Shown: piece after piece, positions 62,947-64,000 of the stretch
Position numbering within the stretch: the first letter of the stretch is position 1
Layout: every line of letters begins with the position of its first letter
Origin: Chitinibacter bivalviorum
Lineage (GTDB): Bacteria; Pseudomonadota; Gammaproteobacteria; Burkholderiales; Chitinibacteraceae
Direction of reading: 5' to 3'
DNA: 64,000 nucleotides
Assembly: GCF_013403565.1 (NCBI RefSeq)
Contig: NZ_CP058627.1
Coordinates: 186,001-250,000 of the forward strand
Notes under the pieces: generated by a model
Seen by the model: only the letters and a program-made list of their open reading frames with translations
What the model was told of the DNA's origin: nothing
Databases searched by the model: none
Translations under genes and position numbers: made by a program

Positions 62947-63119
62947 CTATTTTCGCCAGCCAATTGCTCGATGCCATGGCAGGGCGGATTTTTCACCCAG
63001 TCATTGTGCACATTTCACTCATCCGAAGATGGGGTGTTTTCGGTGTAAAATTGCGGATCTGGATTGGGGCTGCACGATTTCCTTGCCGCGATCATGCTTG
63101 CTGATTAAGGACATAAAAA

Positions 63120-63605
63120 ATGACATTCTCTATTCGCGTGGGCCAAGGTTGGGATGTGCACCGTATGGTCGTAGAACGTCCGTTGATATTGGGTGGTGTG
63201 CACATACCCTATGAAAAAGGTCTGCTTGGCCATTCGGATGCCGATGCGCTATTGCATGCCATCACCGATGCAATTTTGGGCGGTGCGGGACTCGGTGATA
63301 TTGGCCGGCATTTTCCGGATACGGCGGTGGAATTTAAAGGGGCAGATAGCCGGGCCTTATTGCGTGAGGCAGTAAGCAGGGTCTTGATCGCGGGGTGGCG
63401 TATTGGCAATATCGATGCTTCAATCTTGATCCAGCAACCGAAAATGGCCCCGCATATTCCTGCCATGGTGGCTAATATTGCTGCCGATTTAGGTATCGAT
63501 CCGAGCTGTGTCAATGTCAAAGCCAAAACTTATGAAAAGCTGGGCCCTGTCGGGCAGGGTGAGGCGGTTGAAGCGCAGGCGGTTGCGCTGCTGATTCAGG
63601 TTTAA
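63120..63605 (+). CDS. ispF: 2-C-methyl-D-erythritol 2,4-cyclodiphosphate synthase IspF
   Basis: IspF makes the cyclodiphosphate intermediate of the MEP isoprenoid pathway. The 161-aa protein has zinc ligands D12, H14 and H46 (QGWDVHRMV and [11 protein letters not shown]), [19 protein letters not shown] and the C-terminal [15 protein letters not shown] with [11 protein letters not shown]. It is a single gene here; ispD is not adjacent. Confidence 0.98.
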   Translation: MTFSIRVGQGWDVHRMVVERPLILGGVHIPYEKGLLGHSDADALLHAITDAILGGAGLGDIGRHFPDTAVEFKGADSRALLREAVSRVLIAGWRIGNIDASILIQQPKMAPHIPAMVANIAADLGIDPSCVNVKAKTYEKLGPVGQGEAVEAQAVALLIQV

Positions 63606-63632
63606 TCTTTCTGGTCATTGGGGCAAGGGATA

Positions 63633-63657
63633 GGGGCGCAGATTGCGCCCCCTTTTT
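63633..63657 (+). terminator. Terminator after ispF
   Basis: GGGGCGCA and TGCGCCCC arms around GAT, followed by CTTTTTT. The T-run runs directly into the stop codon of the convergent ATPase gene. Confidence 0.85.
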
Positions 63658-64000
63658 TCACTGCTCGCGCCGAACAAATCGCACAAGGCATTTTCGACCT
63701 TCTTCCAAGAGCCAAATCGATGACGCAACGACGATACATAATGGCCAATCACGCCAACTCATGCCATGGGTTGCGAATAATTGCTGTGCGATGGGCCAGT
63801 GAACCGCAATAATCTGCAAGGCCAGTACCGTGAGTAGCGAGGCCCAAAGCATCGCATTGCTAAAAAAGTGGCGATTTAATGCGCTATGCCGCTCATTACG
63901 GGCATTAAATACATTAAAAAACTGAAAAAGTACAAAGGTGGTAAAGGCCATCGTCGTGGCGCGTTCGGGGCTGCCGTTGGCCAATCCTAAATGCAGGACT
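63658..64000 (-). CDS. C-terminal part of a cation-transporting P-type ATPase, cut by the window edge
   Basis: The last 113 codons are in the window. The sequence matches the C-terminal membrane domain of type II P-type ATPases (Ca2+-ATPase-like): GLANGSPERATTMAFTTFVL, FNVFNARNERHSALNRHFF and two hydrophobic segments (LWASLLTVLALQIIAVHW and WPLCIVVASSIWLLEE), then a basic tail. The catalytic DKTG region is outside, so the transported ion cannot be judged. Confidence 0.85.
   Translation of the reverse strand, partial: VLHLGLANGSPERATTMAFTTFVLFQFFNVFNARNERHSALNRHFFSNAMLWASLLTVLALQIIAVHWPIAQQLFATHGMSWRDWPLCIVVASSIWLLEEGRKCLVRFVRREQ

Noticed and set aside
1..64000. CRISPR arrays, insertion sequences, prophage or integrase genes
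   Set aside because: I saw no regularly spaced repeats, no transposase or integrase motifs and no terminal inverted repeats with target duplications.

Overview
The window looks like the chromosome of a betaproteobacterium of the order Neisseriales, most likely Chitinibacteraceae (Chitinibacter/Deefgea-like). Support for this comes from protein styles (tsaE-amiC, gpmI-envC-ctpA-moeB-like and yggT-proC-yggS against pilT-pilU), FimV-family proteins, FxDxF-type PEP-CTERM proteins and a large GH20 beta-N-acetylhexosaminidase. The placement is inferred from gene content; no rRNA is present. Coding density is high and both strands are used. No insertion sequence, prophage, integrase or CRISPR array is visible. 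One tRNA gene, tRNA-Leu(GAG), is present.

Layout. 1-4.9 kb: start of a Tat-exported amidase (amiC-like), tsaE, divergent queG, then a signalling pair (HD-GYP protein and hybrid histidine kinase). 5.0-7.4 kb: 5-oxoprolinase operon pxpBCA. 7.4-11.7 kb: alpha/beta hydrolase, spermidine-synthase-like protein, SulP anion transporter, murI. 12.2-16 kb: lrgA-lrgB, then a probable copper-handling cassette (Cys/His-rich exported protein, DUF411 protein, Tat multicopper oxidase). 16-17.5 kb: a sparse region with tRNA-Leu, an inverted 16-bp copy of its 3' part and an unknown 167-aa gene. 17.5-28.4 kb: purL, AraC regulator, GH20 hexosaminidase and the glyoxylate shunt genes aceB and aceA. 28.5-32.4 kb: heat-shock cluster grpE-dnaK-dnaJ with two sigma32-type promoters. 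32.5-38.5 kb: orphan LivK-like binding protein, coaD, purT, VOC protein, RlmK-like methyltransferase, exonuclease/GIY-YIG fusion. 38.5-47.5 kb: a small exported peptide gene, PIG-L deacetylase, DUF475 and TerC membrane proteins around a FimV-like gene, TatD, two PEP-CTERM proteins, MoeB/ThiF-like protein. 47.6-58.4 kb: small unknown protein, ctpA-envC-gpmI, ArsR regulator, cutA-dsbD-tlpA-like, fxsA, yggT-proC-yggS. 58.4-64 kb: pilT-pilU-fimV (twitching motility), ispF and the C-terminal end of a P-type cation ATPase.

How it works together. Most genes are housekeeping. Four themes stand out. Periplasmic thiol and copper chemistry is represented by DsbD, a TlpA-like protein, CutA, DUF411 and the multicopper oxidase. 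Cell-wall remodelling is represented by the AmiC-like amidase, MurI, degenerate EnvC, CtpA and LrgAB. Type IV pilus motors come with FimV hub-like proteins. Use of acetate and chitin-derived GlcNAc is suggested by AceA/AceB and GH20. Many gene ends carry symmetric A-run/GC-stem/T-run terminators that can act in both directions. I found no clear undescribed multi-gene system. The most novel-looking items are the 55-aa exported CW...CW peptide at 38487-38654, the inverted tRNA-Leu fragment at 16346-16361, the start-codon overlap of cutA and fxsA, and the small Cys/His-rich copper-associated protein at 13352-13747.
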